DNA of 45,868 nt, from NCBI GenBank assembly GCA_025937785.1, contig JAICQQ010000046.1, forward strand, positions 1 through 45,868, in the 5' to 3' direction. Positions 1 through 9,155 of the stretch are shown piece after piece. The notes below the pieces were generated by a model. That model did not search any database. It worked only from the letters and a program-made list of their open reading frames with translations, and was not told the DNA's origin. A program made the translations under genes and the position numbers. Source of the stretch: Polyangiaceae bacterium. Lineage in GTDB: Bacteria; Myxococcota_A; Polyangia; Polyangiales; Polyangiaceae. Each line of letters starts with the position of its first letter. Within the stretch, counting starts at the first letter, position 1.

Positions 1-7
1 CGACGTG

Positions 8-1744
8 TCACTTGCTGGCCGCGCGGGCGTGAATCGGGATCGTGAACGACCGCGCCTCGGGTTGCGGCCCGAACTCGGTCGAACGCGCCACGCCCTGAAG
101 GCACTGCCCGAGTGCAGTGGAAGCCAGTGTGGCGGGTTGTACAGCTGCAGACGTCACCTTACCCGCAGCGTCGACGCTGAAGCGGATGGCGAGGTGCGGA
201 TTCCCTTCGAGATTCTGCGTGTGAGCCTGGAAGCAGCCTTGAATCGCTGCTTGCTTGCGCGCGAACGCCCGCGAAAGTTGGGCTGCAGTATCGCCGGCAC
301 CGGGCGCTTGGTTCGACGGCTTGGATGCATGTTCAGGGGCGGGCGCACTCGACCCGGGCAAGCGCGGCACCGAGTCGACGTCGATGGTCCGCAAATCGGC
401 CTCGGCTTCGACCGCGCTGGCCGCGGGCGCGGCAGCGGTCAGCTGCCTCGCGCCGTCGGCTTCGACCACCAGGAAACGCTGCGCTGTGGGAGGGGTTGCG
501 GGTCGCGTCAAGAGCACCGCAGCCGTCGCTACGCCCCCCGCCAGCAGCGCTGCCGCGATCACGGCGAGGACCAGCTGCCTACCCGAAACGCCACGCCGCT
601 CGAGGGGCGGCGGAGGTGCTGGCTTGACGATGTCGTCGCCGAGATTTGCAGACACCCCGCTGACGATCAGCTTCTCTCGCACCGTGGGCGGAACACTGGA
701 CTTGAGCGGCGTGAAGCTTTCCTCGAATCCGGCTTGCGCGTCACGCCAAGTCGCTTCGAGCAACTCGAGTGTGTGGATATGCAGCAACTTCGGCATGTCG
801 CCGGTGAAGTCGGCCCGAATCATGGCGCTGAGCTCGGCCACCACCTCGTCCTCTCGCCGGGGAAGCAGCGCCCGCAGCTCGGCGGCGAAAGCATCGGCGG
901 TCTGGAAGCGAGCGCGCGTGTCCTTCGCTATCGCAGTCGCAATCACGCGGTCGAGCTCCGGAGGAACGTCCTTGCGCGTCGCGCGGATCGGCGGTGGCTC
1001 CAGGGTCAACACACGCCGAACGGTGGCGGACATGTCCTTGGCTGCAAACGGGTTCTCACCGGTAAGCAGCTGGTACAACACGACGCCTGCCGCGTACACG
1101 TCGCTCTTCGGCGTTGCCTTCTCGCTCGCGTAGATCTCGGGCGCTACGTAGGGCAGCTTGCCTTTGAAGGTCCCGTCTTGGGTCTGGTAGTTCCCCTTGT
1201 CTTCGGTCATGAGCGCGATGCCGAAGTCGAGCAAGCGGACGTTGCCGTCCAGATCCAGCAAGATGTTTCCGGGCGAAACGTCCCGGTGCACGATCTCGGC
1301 TCTGGACCCGTCGGACCGCGTGAAGGTGTGCGCGTAGTGCAACGCCGAAAGTACGCGCAGAATCACCAGCACCCCGACCTCCCAGGGGAGTTGACGGCTG
1401 GTCTCACGCAGGTACTTCAGCCATTGTCCGATGTGGTAGCCGTGGACATAGTCGAGCACCATCAACAGCGCGCCTCGTTCCTCGGCGAAGTCGATGACGC
1501 CTACGATGCCCGGATGCTGAAGGTTCGACAGGATGCGCGCTTCGCGGACGAACTGAGCCTTGCTGTGCTTGACGTCGTTCAGGTGGGGAAGCACCCGCTT
1601 GATGACCACCGGCTTCGAAAAACCGGCAGCGCCTTCCACGCGTGCAAGATAGACCGCGCCCATACCCCCCTGGGCGAGCGGGCGCACGATGCGATACCGG
1701 CCCAACACCAGGGCCCCAATCAGCTCGTCTCTAGTCTTGGTCAT
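8..1744 (-). CDS. Transmembrane Ser/Thr protein kinase with periplasmic AgmX/TonB-C-like domain
   Basis: This 578-residue protein is a bacterial Hanks-type Ser/Thr kinase. The kinase domain spans about residues 15-295, with the glycine loop at AQGGMGAVY (24-32), the ATP lysine in VIKR (K49), the catalytic loop HRDVSPGN (153-160) and the DFG triplet (173-175). A Pro-rich stretch leads to one membrane helix at about 390-413. The tail at about 487-575 resembles the AgmX/PglI/TonB C-terminal fold, with two cysteines (C504, C548) that could form a disulfide outside the cytoplasm. It is the last gene of a three-gene operon: its ATG overlaps the stop of the FecR-like gene in ATGA. The stop codon lies at 8-10, so the gene is complete. 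Inference: it takes an envelope signal from its operon partners and phosphorylates cytoplasmic targets. The substrate is unknown. The kinase call is very safe; the tail assignment is moderate. Confidence 0.93.
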   Translation of the reverse strand: MTKTRDELIGALVLGRYRIVRPLAQGGMGAVYLARVEGAAGFSKPVVIKRVLPHLNDVKHSKAQFVREARILSNLQHPGIVGVIDFAEERGALLMVLDYVHGYHIGQWLKYLRETSRQLPWEVGVLVILRVLSALHYAHTFTRSDGSRAEIVHRDVSPGNILLDLDGNVRLLDFGIALMTEDKGNYQTQDGTFKGKLPYVAPEIYASEKATPKSDVYAAGVVLYQLLTGENPFAAKDMSATVRRVLTLEPPPIRATRKDVPPELDRVIATAIAKDTRARFQTADAFAAELRALLPRREDEVVAELSAMIRADFTGDMPKLLHIHTLELLEATWRDAQAGFEESFTPLKSSVPPTVREKLIVSGVSANLGDDIVKPAPPPPLERRGVSGRQLVLAVIAAALLAGGVATAAVLLTRPATPPTAQRFLVVEADGARQLTAAAPAASAVEAEADLRTIDVDSVPRLPGSSAPAPEHASKPSNQAPGAGDTAAQLSRAFARKQAAIQGCFQAHTQNLEGNPHLAIRFSVDAAGKVTSAAVQPATLASTALGQCLQGVARSTEFGPQPEARSFTIPIHARAASK

Positions 1745-3654
1745 TGGGTACTCACGGCCCGTCGCACGTAAATGTGCGTTCCCCGTTGAGGGTGAGTCAA
1801 CCGCACAGCCAGCGCGCGCTCGTCCGTGGGCATCGCGGCCTTATGGCTGAAGCGTTGCTGGCCATCCAAATCGGCTGAATTCCCGTTGATCTGTACGGTC
1901 CAACCCGGTTGAGCAACGCCAGAGATGTTGACGGTCTCACCTTGCTTGACATTGAGAGCGACCGGAGTCTGGAGACTGGCGGTGGGCGCTGCGTTGTCGA
2001 ACCTGATCTGCACGGTCGTTTGGCGTGAAACCTTGCCGCCACCCTCGAAGTAGAAGGTGTGGCTGCCCTCGGGTAGGGCGCCGGAACGGAACGAGTAGCT
2101 CGGCGCAGCGACCTTGTAGCTGCGGCTTCCCGCTGCCGACCGGTGCGACAGGACGAAGCTTGAGCCCTGCGGCGCCTTCGACCAGCGAAACGAAACGGCT
2201 GGCAACTGATTCTGATACATGACGGTGTAGGTACGTCCGTCCGCTTCGATTCCCGTCGAAGGAGGCTTCTGCGGCATCGGGCGAGTGCCCGCGTCGTGCA
2301 CTATGGTCAGCGCCCCTTGCGACACGGGAGCGCTCTCGGTGCCATCGCCCGCGAGGCAGTGCAGTGCGTAGGCATGGCGTCCGGGCCCGAACGGCAGCGC
2401 CACCGAGCCAGAGCCGCTGGCGAAGGTTGCGCCTTTGCCCTGCACCCGAACGATGCCGCCCTCGGGGCAAGCCCCCTGGAACAGGATGCGCACGGCCGTC
2501 GGCGGCTTCGGGTCGTGCACCACGAGCGACTCGCCGCTGTTCACGCTGATATCCGCAAACCCGAGGCCCTTCCCGGCGAGTCTGATGTCACCGTCGCCCG
2601 CGAGTACGGCCTCCTGCCCGGCCTCGATCCGTTCCGCACCCTTGGCAGTGTCGACCGACACGTGGTTCTTCGACACGCGCACCCGGCTGCCTTGCCGCAA
2701 GGTCTCGACGCTGGCCGCTGAACCCGCCGAGGTCACGATGACGCCGCCAGGCACGGCGATGCGCGTGCGCCCGCCTGAAAGGGCCACGCTGCCTTGTCGC
2801 ACCTGAACCAGGGTTCCGCCGGCCCCGCCCAGCAGATACGTGCCGTTTCCGGCGAGCGCGGCGCTCGCGCCACCGCTGTGTAAGGTGAGCGTGCTTCCTT
2901 GCTTGACCTTCACCGTGCTCCCCGAGGGGACCTGGACCGCACCAGGCGCGAGGGCGGCGAAGCTCGTCGAAGCCGGTCGTTGGACGCTGACGCCTCCACC
3001 GACCACGTGACCCGAGATGTCCCCGGCGACCGGCAGCGGTTCGTCCAGGTCGGGCGAGGCTGAAGCGGTCGCCGCGGCCGAGGCAGCGGGACCCGGCTTA
3101 TCGAGCACGGCTTGGCCCACTCCGACGACGATTCCCTGCCCTCTCTCGAGCTCGTTCTTCTTGCCGTCCGCGGTCTCGATGACGGCACGGCCGACATGCA
3201 CCTCGAAACGCATGCCGCCCGTGGTGCGCCGCACCAAGACCTGACTCTTTCCATCGATGCGTGCTAGCCCGAGGCTGGTGCGCAGGACCAGCCCGGCGTC
3301 GCCTACCTCGAGGAGCGCTTCACCGGTCTCGACGTCGAAGCCTTGCTCACCTGCTTTTGGGGGCGTGTCCGAGAACCTGAGCACGGTCTTCGGTCGGACG
3401 CTGAGCTGGCTCCCATCGTCCAACGCCAACGAGGCCGTGCTGGTCTCTCGGGTGCGCAGCGCGTCCCCCATCGAGAACGTGGCACCTATCGCGGCGTCAC
3501 TCCAGCTCTTCGGCTGAGCTTTGGTGTCGCGATCGACCTGTCCCTGTCTGTTCTCGAGCGTGGCCAAGACACCTTCATCGGCACAGCGGCAGCTCGTCAG
3601 CGCCAGCAGGCAGACACCGATGAGGAGCGTCAGGACGCTCACCAGGACCCTCAC
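1741..3654 (-). CDS. FecR-domain lipoprotein with two FecR-like units and Ig-like C-terminus
   Basis: The protein has 637 residues and starts at GTG, which overlaps the stop of the upstream gene (GTGA). The N-terminus is a lipoprotein signal with lipobox LTSC. Residues of about 30-190 form a FecR-like domain (SLALDDGSQLSVRPKTVLRF, later GRAVIETADGK). A second stretch at about 215-365 repeats the same beta pattern (GSTVKVKQGSTLTL, VRQGSVALSGG), so it looks like a degenerate second FecR unit. The C-terminal third resembles Ig-like or glucodextranase-type beta domains ending in an ordinary beta-rich segment. FecR proteins classically relay signals from outer-membrane receptors to a cytoplasmic regulator. 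Here the downstream partner is a transmembrane kinase rather than a sigma factor. The function in signalling is inferred from family and operon context; the ligand is unknown. Confidence 0.85.
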   Translation of the reverse strand: MRVLVSVLTLLIGVCLLALTSCRCADEGVLATLENRQGQVDRDTKAQPKSWSDAAIGATFSMGDALRTRETSTASLALDDGSQLSVRPKTVLRFSDTPPKAGEQGFDVETGEALLEVGDAGLVLRTSLGLARIDGKSQVLVRRTTGGMRFEVHVGRAVIETADGKKNELERGQGIVVGVGQAVLDKPGPAASAAATASASPDLDEPLPVAGDISGHVVGGGVSVQRPASTSFAALAPGAVQVPSGSTVKVKQGSTLTLHSGGASAALAGNGTYLLGGAGGTLVQVRQGSVALSGGRTRIAVPGGVIVTSAGSAASVETLRQGSRVRVSKNHVSVDTAKGAERIEAGQEAVLAGDGDIRLAGKGLGFADISVNSGESLVVHDPKPPTAVRILFQGACPEGGIVRVQGKGATFASGSGSVALPFGPGRHAYALHCLAGDGTESAPVSQGALTIVHDAGTRPMPQKPPSTGIEADGRTYTVMYQNQLPAVSFRWSKAPQGSSFVLSHRSAAGSRSYKVAAPSYSFRSGALPEGSHTFYFEGGGKVSRQTTVQIRFDNAAPTASLQTPVALNVKQGETVNISGVAQPGWTVQINGNSADLDGQQRFSHKAAMPTDERALAVRLTHPQRGTHIYVRRAVSTQ

Positions 3655-5189
3655 GGCGCCTCCTTCAGCATGTCCACGTTCAGCACGATCACGCCGTCCT
3701 TGCCAACCCGTGCCGGCAACTTCTGAGTGCGGTACCCCTCGACCGCGATTTCGACGCGGTAGTTTCCGGGTGGCACGTCGACCCGGAACGAACCGTCAGC
3801 GTCGGAGCGGACCGCGTGCGCCCCCGGTTCGATGCTGATTCGTGCTTGCAGACCCTTACCGTCGAAGCCTCGCACGAGTCCGCGGATCTGACCCGAGTTC
3901 GCTGCGGGAATCATTTCGACCCGGACCTCGAGCGGTTCGCCTTCGGAGATCTGGATCTGTTGCCGCCAATCCTTCAAGCGCTCAGCCCGCACCACGAGCT
4001 CCGCGGATCCGGTGGGGATCTCGCCGATCTCGAAGGTAGACTCCGTCACGAATCGTAGCGGCCGCACTTGACCGCCCACGATGATCTCGGCTTCCGCGTC
4101 GCTGAGTGGGTGGCCGGCGGTCTTGTCGACGACCGTGACTCGTACGGTGTTCGTGGGCGCAGGAGGAGGGGTCGCGACCGGCTTGGGTGGGGATGCGCCG
4201 ACCTTCGGCGATGGCTTCGGCGGAGCGGCTGCCTTGGGCGCGCGTTCTAGCTCCGGACCATCCCAGAAGCGGTAGCGAAAGCCCGCCAGGATCGAGAAGC
4301 GCGGTTCGATGGGGATCAGGGCAGAGTCCGGAGCGAGTTCAGGGCGCCGGCTCAGGGAAATGTCGCTCTGGAGTGAGACTGCTGCCGCATCGCCCACGCC
4401 AACGCGCGCCCCGACGCTCGCGCGCAGCGGCGACTCGCTGAACTCAGGGGCGCCGGAGCCGACGAGCACGTCGCCGGACACCTCGGCCAAAAGCTCGGCC
4501 GTCGCTACCGGGAGAATGGCACCGACGCCAACGAGCACGGCGTCGAACTCACTGGCCCCGAGCGCCAAGCGGTCGCCCAGGCGGTAGCGCTCGCTGTCCT
4601 CCGCGACGCCGGCGGTTTGGTCGATCCGGTAACCCGCGAAACCTGCGACGCGCACGCCGCCGGATCGCATCCAACCCAGCAGCAGGCGAGCATCGAGCGC
4701 AGGGCTCGTCAGCGAATCCTTGGCGGATTCAGAACCCGGGAACCTCGCGCCGAGGTCAGCGCCGACGCGAACCCCGGAACCTACGTCCCTGCCCGCGCGC
4801 GCCAACAGGGCCACGTCGGTCGTAGTGCCGCTGTCGGACCCGAGCCCGTCGTCCGGGTGGCGATCGTGGCGCCCGAGAGCGCGCACACCCAGCTCGAGCC
4901 ATTCGAGGGGAGCCAAACCGACCCCCACCTGTCCGATGAGCCGATGATGCGCGCCTTCGTTCTTCTGAGCTTCAGTGAAACCGTAACCGGCGTCCAGGGC
5001 CAGCGCCAGACGTGGTGCCGCCACTCCGACGATGGGTGTGCGCACGACACCGGGAAGCCCGTCACCAGCATCACCTACTTCGGTAGGCGCCTCGGGTTCG
5101 GCTGCAGCCGCCAGATGGGACGCGGCAAGGACAGCGGCCGCGAGCGTTGGCGCGACCAGCGGACGACCCAAAAGCATACGGCAACTCAT
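3651..5189 (-). CDS. Exported outer-membrane barrel-like protein with Pro-rich linker and carboxypeptidase-regulatory-like domains
   Basis: This 512-residue protein begins with a Sec signal (hydrophobic run, then Ala-rich AAAAEPE). Residues of about 40-290 alternate Gly/aromatic beta-strand patterns such as GYGFTEAQ, RLALGASEF and FRYRFWDG, as expected for an outer-membrane barrel. A Pro/Lys linker (about 295-345) could cross peptidoglycan. The last about 165 residues hold two beta-sandwich segments of carboxypeptidase-regulatory/PEGA type, the second marked by RSDADGSFRVDVPPGNYRVE. It is the first gene of a tight operon with the FecR-like lipoprotein and the Ser/Thr kinase; the stop TGA at 3651-3653 overlaps the next start. 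It is not a clear TonB-dependent receptor, since no plug domain was seen. Inference: surface or periplasmic sensor feeding the FecR protein. The barrel assignment is by pattern only. Confidence 0.75.
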   Translation of the reverse strand: MSCRMLLGRPLVAPTLAAAVLAASHLAAAAEPEAPTEVGDAGDGLPGVVRTPIVGVAAPRLALALDAGYGFTEAQKNEGAHHRLIGQVGVGLAPLEWLELGVRALGRHDRHPDDGLGSDSGTTTDVALLARAGRDVGSGVRVGADLGARFPGSESAKDSLTSPALDARLLLGWMRSGGVRVAGFAGYRIDQTAGVAEDSERYRLGDRLALGASEFDAVLVGVGAILPVATAELLAEVSGDVLVGSGAPEFSESPLRASVGARVGVGDAAAVSLQSDISLSRRPELAPDSALIPIEPRFSILAGFRYRFWDGPELERAPKAAAPPKPSPKVGASPPKPVATPPPAPTNTVRVTVVDKTAGHPLSDAEAEIIVGGQVRPLRFVTESTFEIGEIPTGSAELVVRAERLKDWRQQIQISEGEPLEVRVEMIPAANSGQIRGLVRGFDGKGLQARISIEPGAHAVRSDADGSFRVDVPPGNYRVEIAVEGYRTQKLPARVGKDGVIVLNVDMLKEAP

Positions 5190-5555
5190 CTTAGCCCACG
5201 GCGCACGGCGCTGTACGCGAAAGCCAATCCTTTCTGAAACGAGGAGCTATCAGTAGCAGTTTATGGGATGAGGGTGGGCGGCCTGAATCGAGGCCTTCGC
5301 GCGTGCGGGCCTAAATAAGTGTTCCCGCACCCCACGCACTATCTGCGGCCAAAGTCGCCCGAAGCTGCTGCAAGCGCCCACGAATTCGACCATTCAGTGA
5401 CGCTCCGCGGCAGCCCGGCAAGTCGCTTTGGCAAGACTGGAACTTAGCTGACCCACACTCTGCGTGTCTGGCGTTCCGGCAACTACCCGCTCGCGCTGCC
5501 GAAGCGCGCAGCAGATTCTCGGAGCCAGGTGACCGATTCGGGTTAGCGTCCGCGC
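5190..5555. promoter_or_regulatory. Divergent intergenic region with a GC inverted repeat
   Basis: This gap of about 366 bases separates the kinase operon (-) from the cmoB-like gene (+), so it must hold promoters in both directions. No coding region was recognised. It contains an inverted repeat, GTGCGGG at 5303-5309 and CCCGCAC at 5324-5330, around an AT-richer 14-base loop (CCTAAATAAGTGTT). This could be an operator or a hairpin. No clear -35/-10 pair could be assigned. Confidence 0.5.
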
Positions 5556-6539
5556 GTGGCCGACACGGACTGGCAGGAGCTGCACTTCGAGCCGCCGAGC
5601 GATACGCTCAGCCGCTTCGGGTATCCAAGCGGCTCGAGCGCAGATCCTGCCGCGCTCGAGTCATTTCATCGACACGGTGACGTTCCGCGCTGGCGCAGCG
5701 CGATCGATGGGCTGCGTGGTCTTTCTGCGGTGCGTTATACATTCGATCGGCCCATCGTCGAGATCGGTGGGGCCGACGAACTCGACGCCGGCGACCTCGG
5801 AGCGATCACCTCCGCATGTCTCGCGCTGCGCCCTTGGCGTAAGGGACCGTTTCGGCTATTCGGCGTCGACCTGGATGCCGAATGGCGTTCGGACCTGAAA
5901 TGGTCGCGTGTGCTGCGGGCAGTCTCATCGCTCGAGGGGCATCGCGTCCTCGATGTCGGCTGCGGCAACGGCTATTATTGTCTGCGGGCGCTCGGCGCCG
6001 GCGCGGCAGCCGTTCTAGGCGTCGAACCGAGTCCGCTGTTCGTGCTGCAGTTCGAGCTCCTGAAGCGGTGGTTGCCTCCGCTGCCCGCGGCGGTGCTGCC
6101 CTTTGCCTTCGAGGTGCTGCCCGACCACCCCGATGGCTTCGATACCGTCTTCTCGATGGGGCTACTCTACCACCGCAAGGCGCCACTGGAGCATTTGAGG
6201 CGACTCGCTGGCTGCTTGAGCGAAGGCGGCCAACTCGTGCTCGAGACCCTGGTCGTGGAGCCGCGATTCGGTCCGGTCCTCGAGCCCCGCGGGCGCTACG
6301 CGAACATGGGCAACGTGTGGAGCATCCCCAGCCTTGCCGAACTCTCGAGCTGGCTCGAACGGGTGGGCCTCAAAACCGTGCGGATTACCGATGTGTCGGT
6401 GACCTCGAGCGAAGAGCAACGAGCCACGCCTTGGAGTAGCACGCATTCGCTACGTGAAGCGCTGCACCCGAACGATATTCAGAAGACTATCGAGGGGTAC
6501 CCGGCGCCACGGAGAGCCATGGTCGTGGCGCGCCGCTGA
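5556..6539 (+). CDS. cmoB: tRNA U34 carboxymethyltransferase (CmoB-like)
   Basis: The 327-residue product matches CmoB, which transfers a carboxymethyl group from carboxy-S-adenosylmethionine to 5-hydroxyuridine at tRNA position 34. Diagnostic stretches are RKGPFRLFGVDLDAEWRSD, the SAM-binding motif VLDVGCGNGYY, FDTVFSMGLLYHRKAPLEHL, and the C-terminal EQRATPW...KTIEGYPAPRRAM. The length is close to the family norm. The chosen start is GTG; no strong ribosome-binding site is visible upstream. No cmoA was seen in the window, so the cofactor-making partner would have to be elsewhere. It converges on the CHAD gene with only 8 bases between stops. Confidence 0.93.
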   Translation: MADTDWQELHFEPPSDTLSRFGYPSGSSADPAALESFHRHGDVPRWRSAIDGLRGLSAVRYTFDRPIVEIGGADELDAGDLGAITSACLALRPWRKGPFRLFGVDLDAEWRSDLKWSRVLRAVSSLEGHRVLDVGCGNGYYCLRALGAGAAAVLGVEPSPLFVLQFELLKRWLPPLPAAVLPFAFEVLPDHPDGFDTVFSMGLLYHRKAPLEHLRRLAGCLSEGGQLVLETLVVEPRFGPVLEPRGRYANMGNVWSIPSLAELSSWLERVGLKTVRITDVSVTSSEEQRATPWSSTHSLREALHPNDIQKTIEGYPAPRRAMVVARR

Positions 6540-6547
6540 AATCGTGA

Positions 6548-7756
6548 TCACGGTCGAGGCGGAGGGAGCGCGCTGGCCGCGCTCGAGAAGCCGTCGAACA
6601 GAGCGGAGCCCGGCAGGCGCGAACACGCTTCGAGGCAGCGGGAGCGGCACGACTCGCGCTTTCGGCGGGCGCCATCGAGCATGTCTTCGAGGCCGTGGGC
6701 CAGCGTTTCGCGGCCACTCCGCACGGCCTTGGCGTGGCGCTTCGAGACCAGCCCTTCGAACTCGACCCAATCTTGATGCTCACCGAGCAAGCTCTGCAAT
6801 CTTTTGGCGTGGTCGTGGATCGCTTCGAACCTACCGCCGAGGGCGGGTTCGATCAACTCCGCAGCGTAGCGCAGCTGCTTGAGGGCCAGTCGAAAGCGAT
6901 GCAGCGCCTTGGCCGTAGGCGCCTCCGCGGGAGGCGGCGCGAGGGCTCGCGCCTCGTCGACGATGGGTCGGTAGGCGACCTCGGCAACCAGCTGATAGCT
7001 GGCGGAAGGAGCGGCTGCGCGTAGCGCCACCTGATCCAGCAATCCCCGCAGCGCGCGCCCGAGCTCGCCCATTTCGAGCTTACCCAGGCGTTTCTCCGCG
7101 CGCGCGGCGTGAGCTGCCCGCCGCTTCCGCACGCGGTCGAGCAGGTGGTTCACAGCAACGCGCTCACGCTCGGAGCTGGCCTGTTGCAAACGCTCTGCGA
7201 GCCCCTGGGCTTGCACATCGGCATCTCGCACGTCGCGCACTGCTCGCGTGATCTGGCGCAGCGGTTTTCGCGCAGCTCGCACCAGCGCGGGCTCGGCGAA
7301 CGGTTCGAACATGTCCACGAATGTCCGCAGCCTTCGCGAAGTAACTCGCAGCTGGTGCACCGCTTCGATCGGATCGTGAGCTCTGGCGAAATCTTTCAGC
7401 TTTTGGAGCTGCCCGAAATGGAGCTCCACCGCGCGACTCAAATGCAGGACACCGGGCGCCGGCGCGCGTTCGCCCGGCGCGGCCGCGCCGCGAAGCAAGC
7501 TATCGGGCGCTCCGACGGTTTGCACGACTCGAGCCAGATACTCCTCCAGCGCGCCCCGGAGAGCGGCCGGGTCGACTTGGACCGAGAGCAACGCGACGCG
7601 CGAGGTCGCCCGCCCCACCCACGGTGTGACGGCAGGCTTGATGCCCGACACGGTCGCCGAGGCGCGTTCACCCAGGCGCGAGACTTGGTGAGCGACACGC
7701 TCCGCGGCTCGGCGGAGCGCGCTCTTCGGACGCAGCGTGACCATGAGCCAGGACAC
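6548..7756 (-). CDS. CHAD domain protein
   Basis: This 402-residue protein carries a CHAD domain (conserved histidine alpha-helical domain), recognisable from EAVHQLRVTSRRLRTFVDMF in the first helix pair and ALHRFRLALKQLRYAAELIE plus LQSLLGEHQDW in the second half. CHAD proteins bind inorganic polyphosphate, and some localise to polyphosphate granules. No CYTH triphosphatase domain is fused to it, unlike many family members. The residues before about 95 have no recognised domain. The start is GTG at 7756, with an ATG at 7744 as alternative. It lies 32 bases downstream of the GT21 gene on the same strand and is probably cotranscribed with it. The link between the two functions is not known. 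Confidence 0.9.
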   Translation of the reverse strand: MSWLMVTLRPKSALRRAAERVAHQVSRLGERASATVSGIKPAVTPWVGRATSRVALLSVQVDPAALRGALEEYLARVVQTVGAPDSLLRGAAAPGERAPAPGVLHLSRAVELHFGQLQKLKDFARAHDPIEAVHQLRVTSRRLRTFVDMFEPFAEPALVRAARKPLRQITRAVRDVRDADVQAQGLAERLQQASSERERVAVNHLLDRVRKRRAAHAARAEKRLGKLEMGELGRALRGLLDQVALRAAAPSASYQLVAEVAYRPIVDEARALAPPPAEAPTAKALHRFRLALKQLRYAAELIEPALGGRFEAIHDHAKRLQSLLGEHQDWVEFEGLVSKRHAKAVRSGRETLAHGLEDMLDGARRKRESCRSRCLEACSRLPGSALFDGFSSAASALPPPRP

Positions 7757-7788
7757 GCTGGCTCAACTAGCCGGTCGCGTCAAACTGC

Positions 7789-8988
7789 TCAGGAATTGGC
7801 GGCCGAGTAGAAGGGTTCTCGCGCTTCCGAGCGATGTCCCCGTTCCAGGAGCGTCAAGCGCGTCTGCGCGCCGATCAATAGCCGCGTGCCGCGCCAGTCG
7901 ACGGTGCGCCGGACCGCACCCAGCAGCCACACCCAAAAGTTGAGGAGATCTGCGACGAGCACCCAGCACGCCCGCTGGCGTGAGAGCTGGCGTGGACCGA
8001 GCCACAGGATCGACACCAAGTCGAGCACCACCTTGGCGCCGAGCAACAGCGCACCGGTGACCGCAAAATCGACACGACCGAGAGCAAACGCCAGCGCGAC
8101 GAGCGCGAGCGCCCACACCGAGACGTTCGCTGCGAGTTCTGCCAGGTAGGCGACGGTCGACGTGCGGCGCCGCATTTGGCACCAGCGCACGTGTCGACTG
8201 AGGCCATCACCCAGCGCTTCACAATGCGTGCGCGTCGGCAGCGCTTCGGCGCAGAGACGCACGTCGAACCCGGCGCGGCGAAATAGCCGCCCGAGCACGT
8301 AATCTTCGGCCAGCACGTCCGCCACGACACGCCACCCGCCCAGCCTGCGCAGATCCGAGAGTCGAAACATCATCGATTTTCCGATGACGCAGCTGTGGCG
8401 CGCGAACAACTTGGTGAAGCAGATCGCCCGCAGCACGAACAGATTGAGCATCAAGTTGTCGACCACGCCTCCGCTGCTGGTTTCGCCGAAACCGACGAGC
8501 GGACTCGCGACCAGACCCGTATTCGGTATTCCGAACGCGCGCACCATCGAGCGAACGTAGTGCTTGGGGGCCACCACGCTAGCGTCCGACACGATGACCA
8601 AGTCGTGGCTGGCGTAGCGGGCGAGCTGCGCGCACAGGTTCACCTTCGGGTTGAGCCCGAGTGAAAGCGACGACGTCACGATACGGCAACGCACCTCGGG
8701 GTAGTCAGCCGCGACCTTCTGGACCACCGCGAGCGCGGGGTCCCGCGCGTCTTCGGAACCCACCACGAGTTCCATGCGAGGCCAATCCTGTTCGAACATG
8801 GAGCGCAGGTTCCGTTCGAGATCCTGGTCGGCTCCCTTCAGCGGCTTCAGCACCGACACACCCCAGTGATGGTGCAGCGGTGCGGAGCGCTTCCTACCCA
8901 CCAACCAGAACACCGATAGCTGGGCGAGCACTTGAATACCGAGTGCGCAAACGCCAAGGGCCAGAAGTATGCATAGAGCCAAAGTCAA
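7789..8988 (-). CDS. GT21 family glycosyltransferase, ceramide glucosyltransferase-like (or HpnI-like)
   Basis: This 399-residue membrane enzyme is a family 21 glycosyltransferase. An N-terminal membrane helix (about 3-30) precedes the GT-A domain: VSVLKPLKGADQDLERNL, the SED motif at 78-80, VSDASV with D135, EDYVLG with D229, and the C-terminal LSRHVRW (263-269) matching the (Q/R)xxRW signature. Two or three membrane helices follow at about 285-365. Family members make glucosylceramide in eukaryotes and some bacteria, or act in hopanoid side-chain synthesis (HpnI). Sorangium-type myxobacteria are known to make sphingolipids, so a ceramide acceptor is plausible but inferred. It is followed closely by the CHAD gene; the WYL gene upstream is 167 bases away. 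Confidence 0.85.
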   Translation of the reverse strand: MTLALCILLALGVCALGIQVLAQLSVFWLVGRKRSAPLHHHWGVSVLKPLKGADQDLERNLRSMFEQDWPRMELVVGSEDARDPALAVVQKVAADYPEVRCRIVTSSLSLGLNPKVNLCAQLARYASHDLVIVSDASVVAPKHYVRSMVRAFGIPNTGLVASPLVGFGETSSGGVVDNLMLNLFVLRAICFTKLFARHSCVIGKSMMFRLSDLRRLGGWRVVADVLAEDYVLGRLFRRAGFDVRLCAEALPTRTHCEALGDGLSRHVRWCQMRRRTSTVAYLAELAANVSVWALALVALAFALGRVDFAVTGALLLGAKVVLDLVSILWLGPRQLSRQRACWVLVADLLNFWVWLLGAVRRTVDWRGTRLLIGAQTRLTLLERGHRSEAREPFYSAANS

Positions 8989-9155
8989 TTGGCCTCCTCA
9001 GACTCCTTGCTGATAGCGATTCCCGTTGACGGGCACGTGACACCTCTTTAACGGTTGCGCAACGTATACACCTGCGTCGTTGATGCCTCGAACCCAGAAG
9101 GCGCGTCAAGGACAATCACCCGCTGCCGCAGGCGTCCGGTTCGGCGCCGCGAGCG

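Noticed and set aside
5..1771. Long plus-strand open frame antisense to the kinase
   Set aside because: The minus strand shows a complete kinase with all motifs; the plus translation is Arg/Gly-rich with no family resemblance, a shadow caused by high GC.
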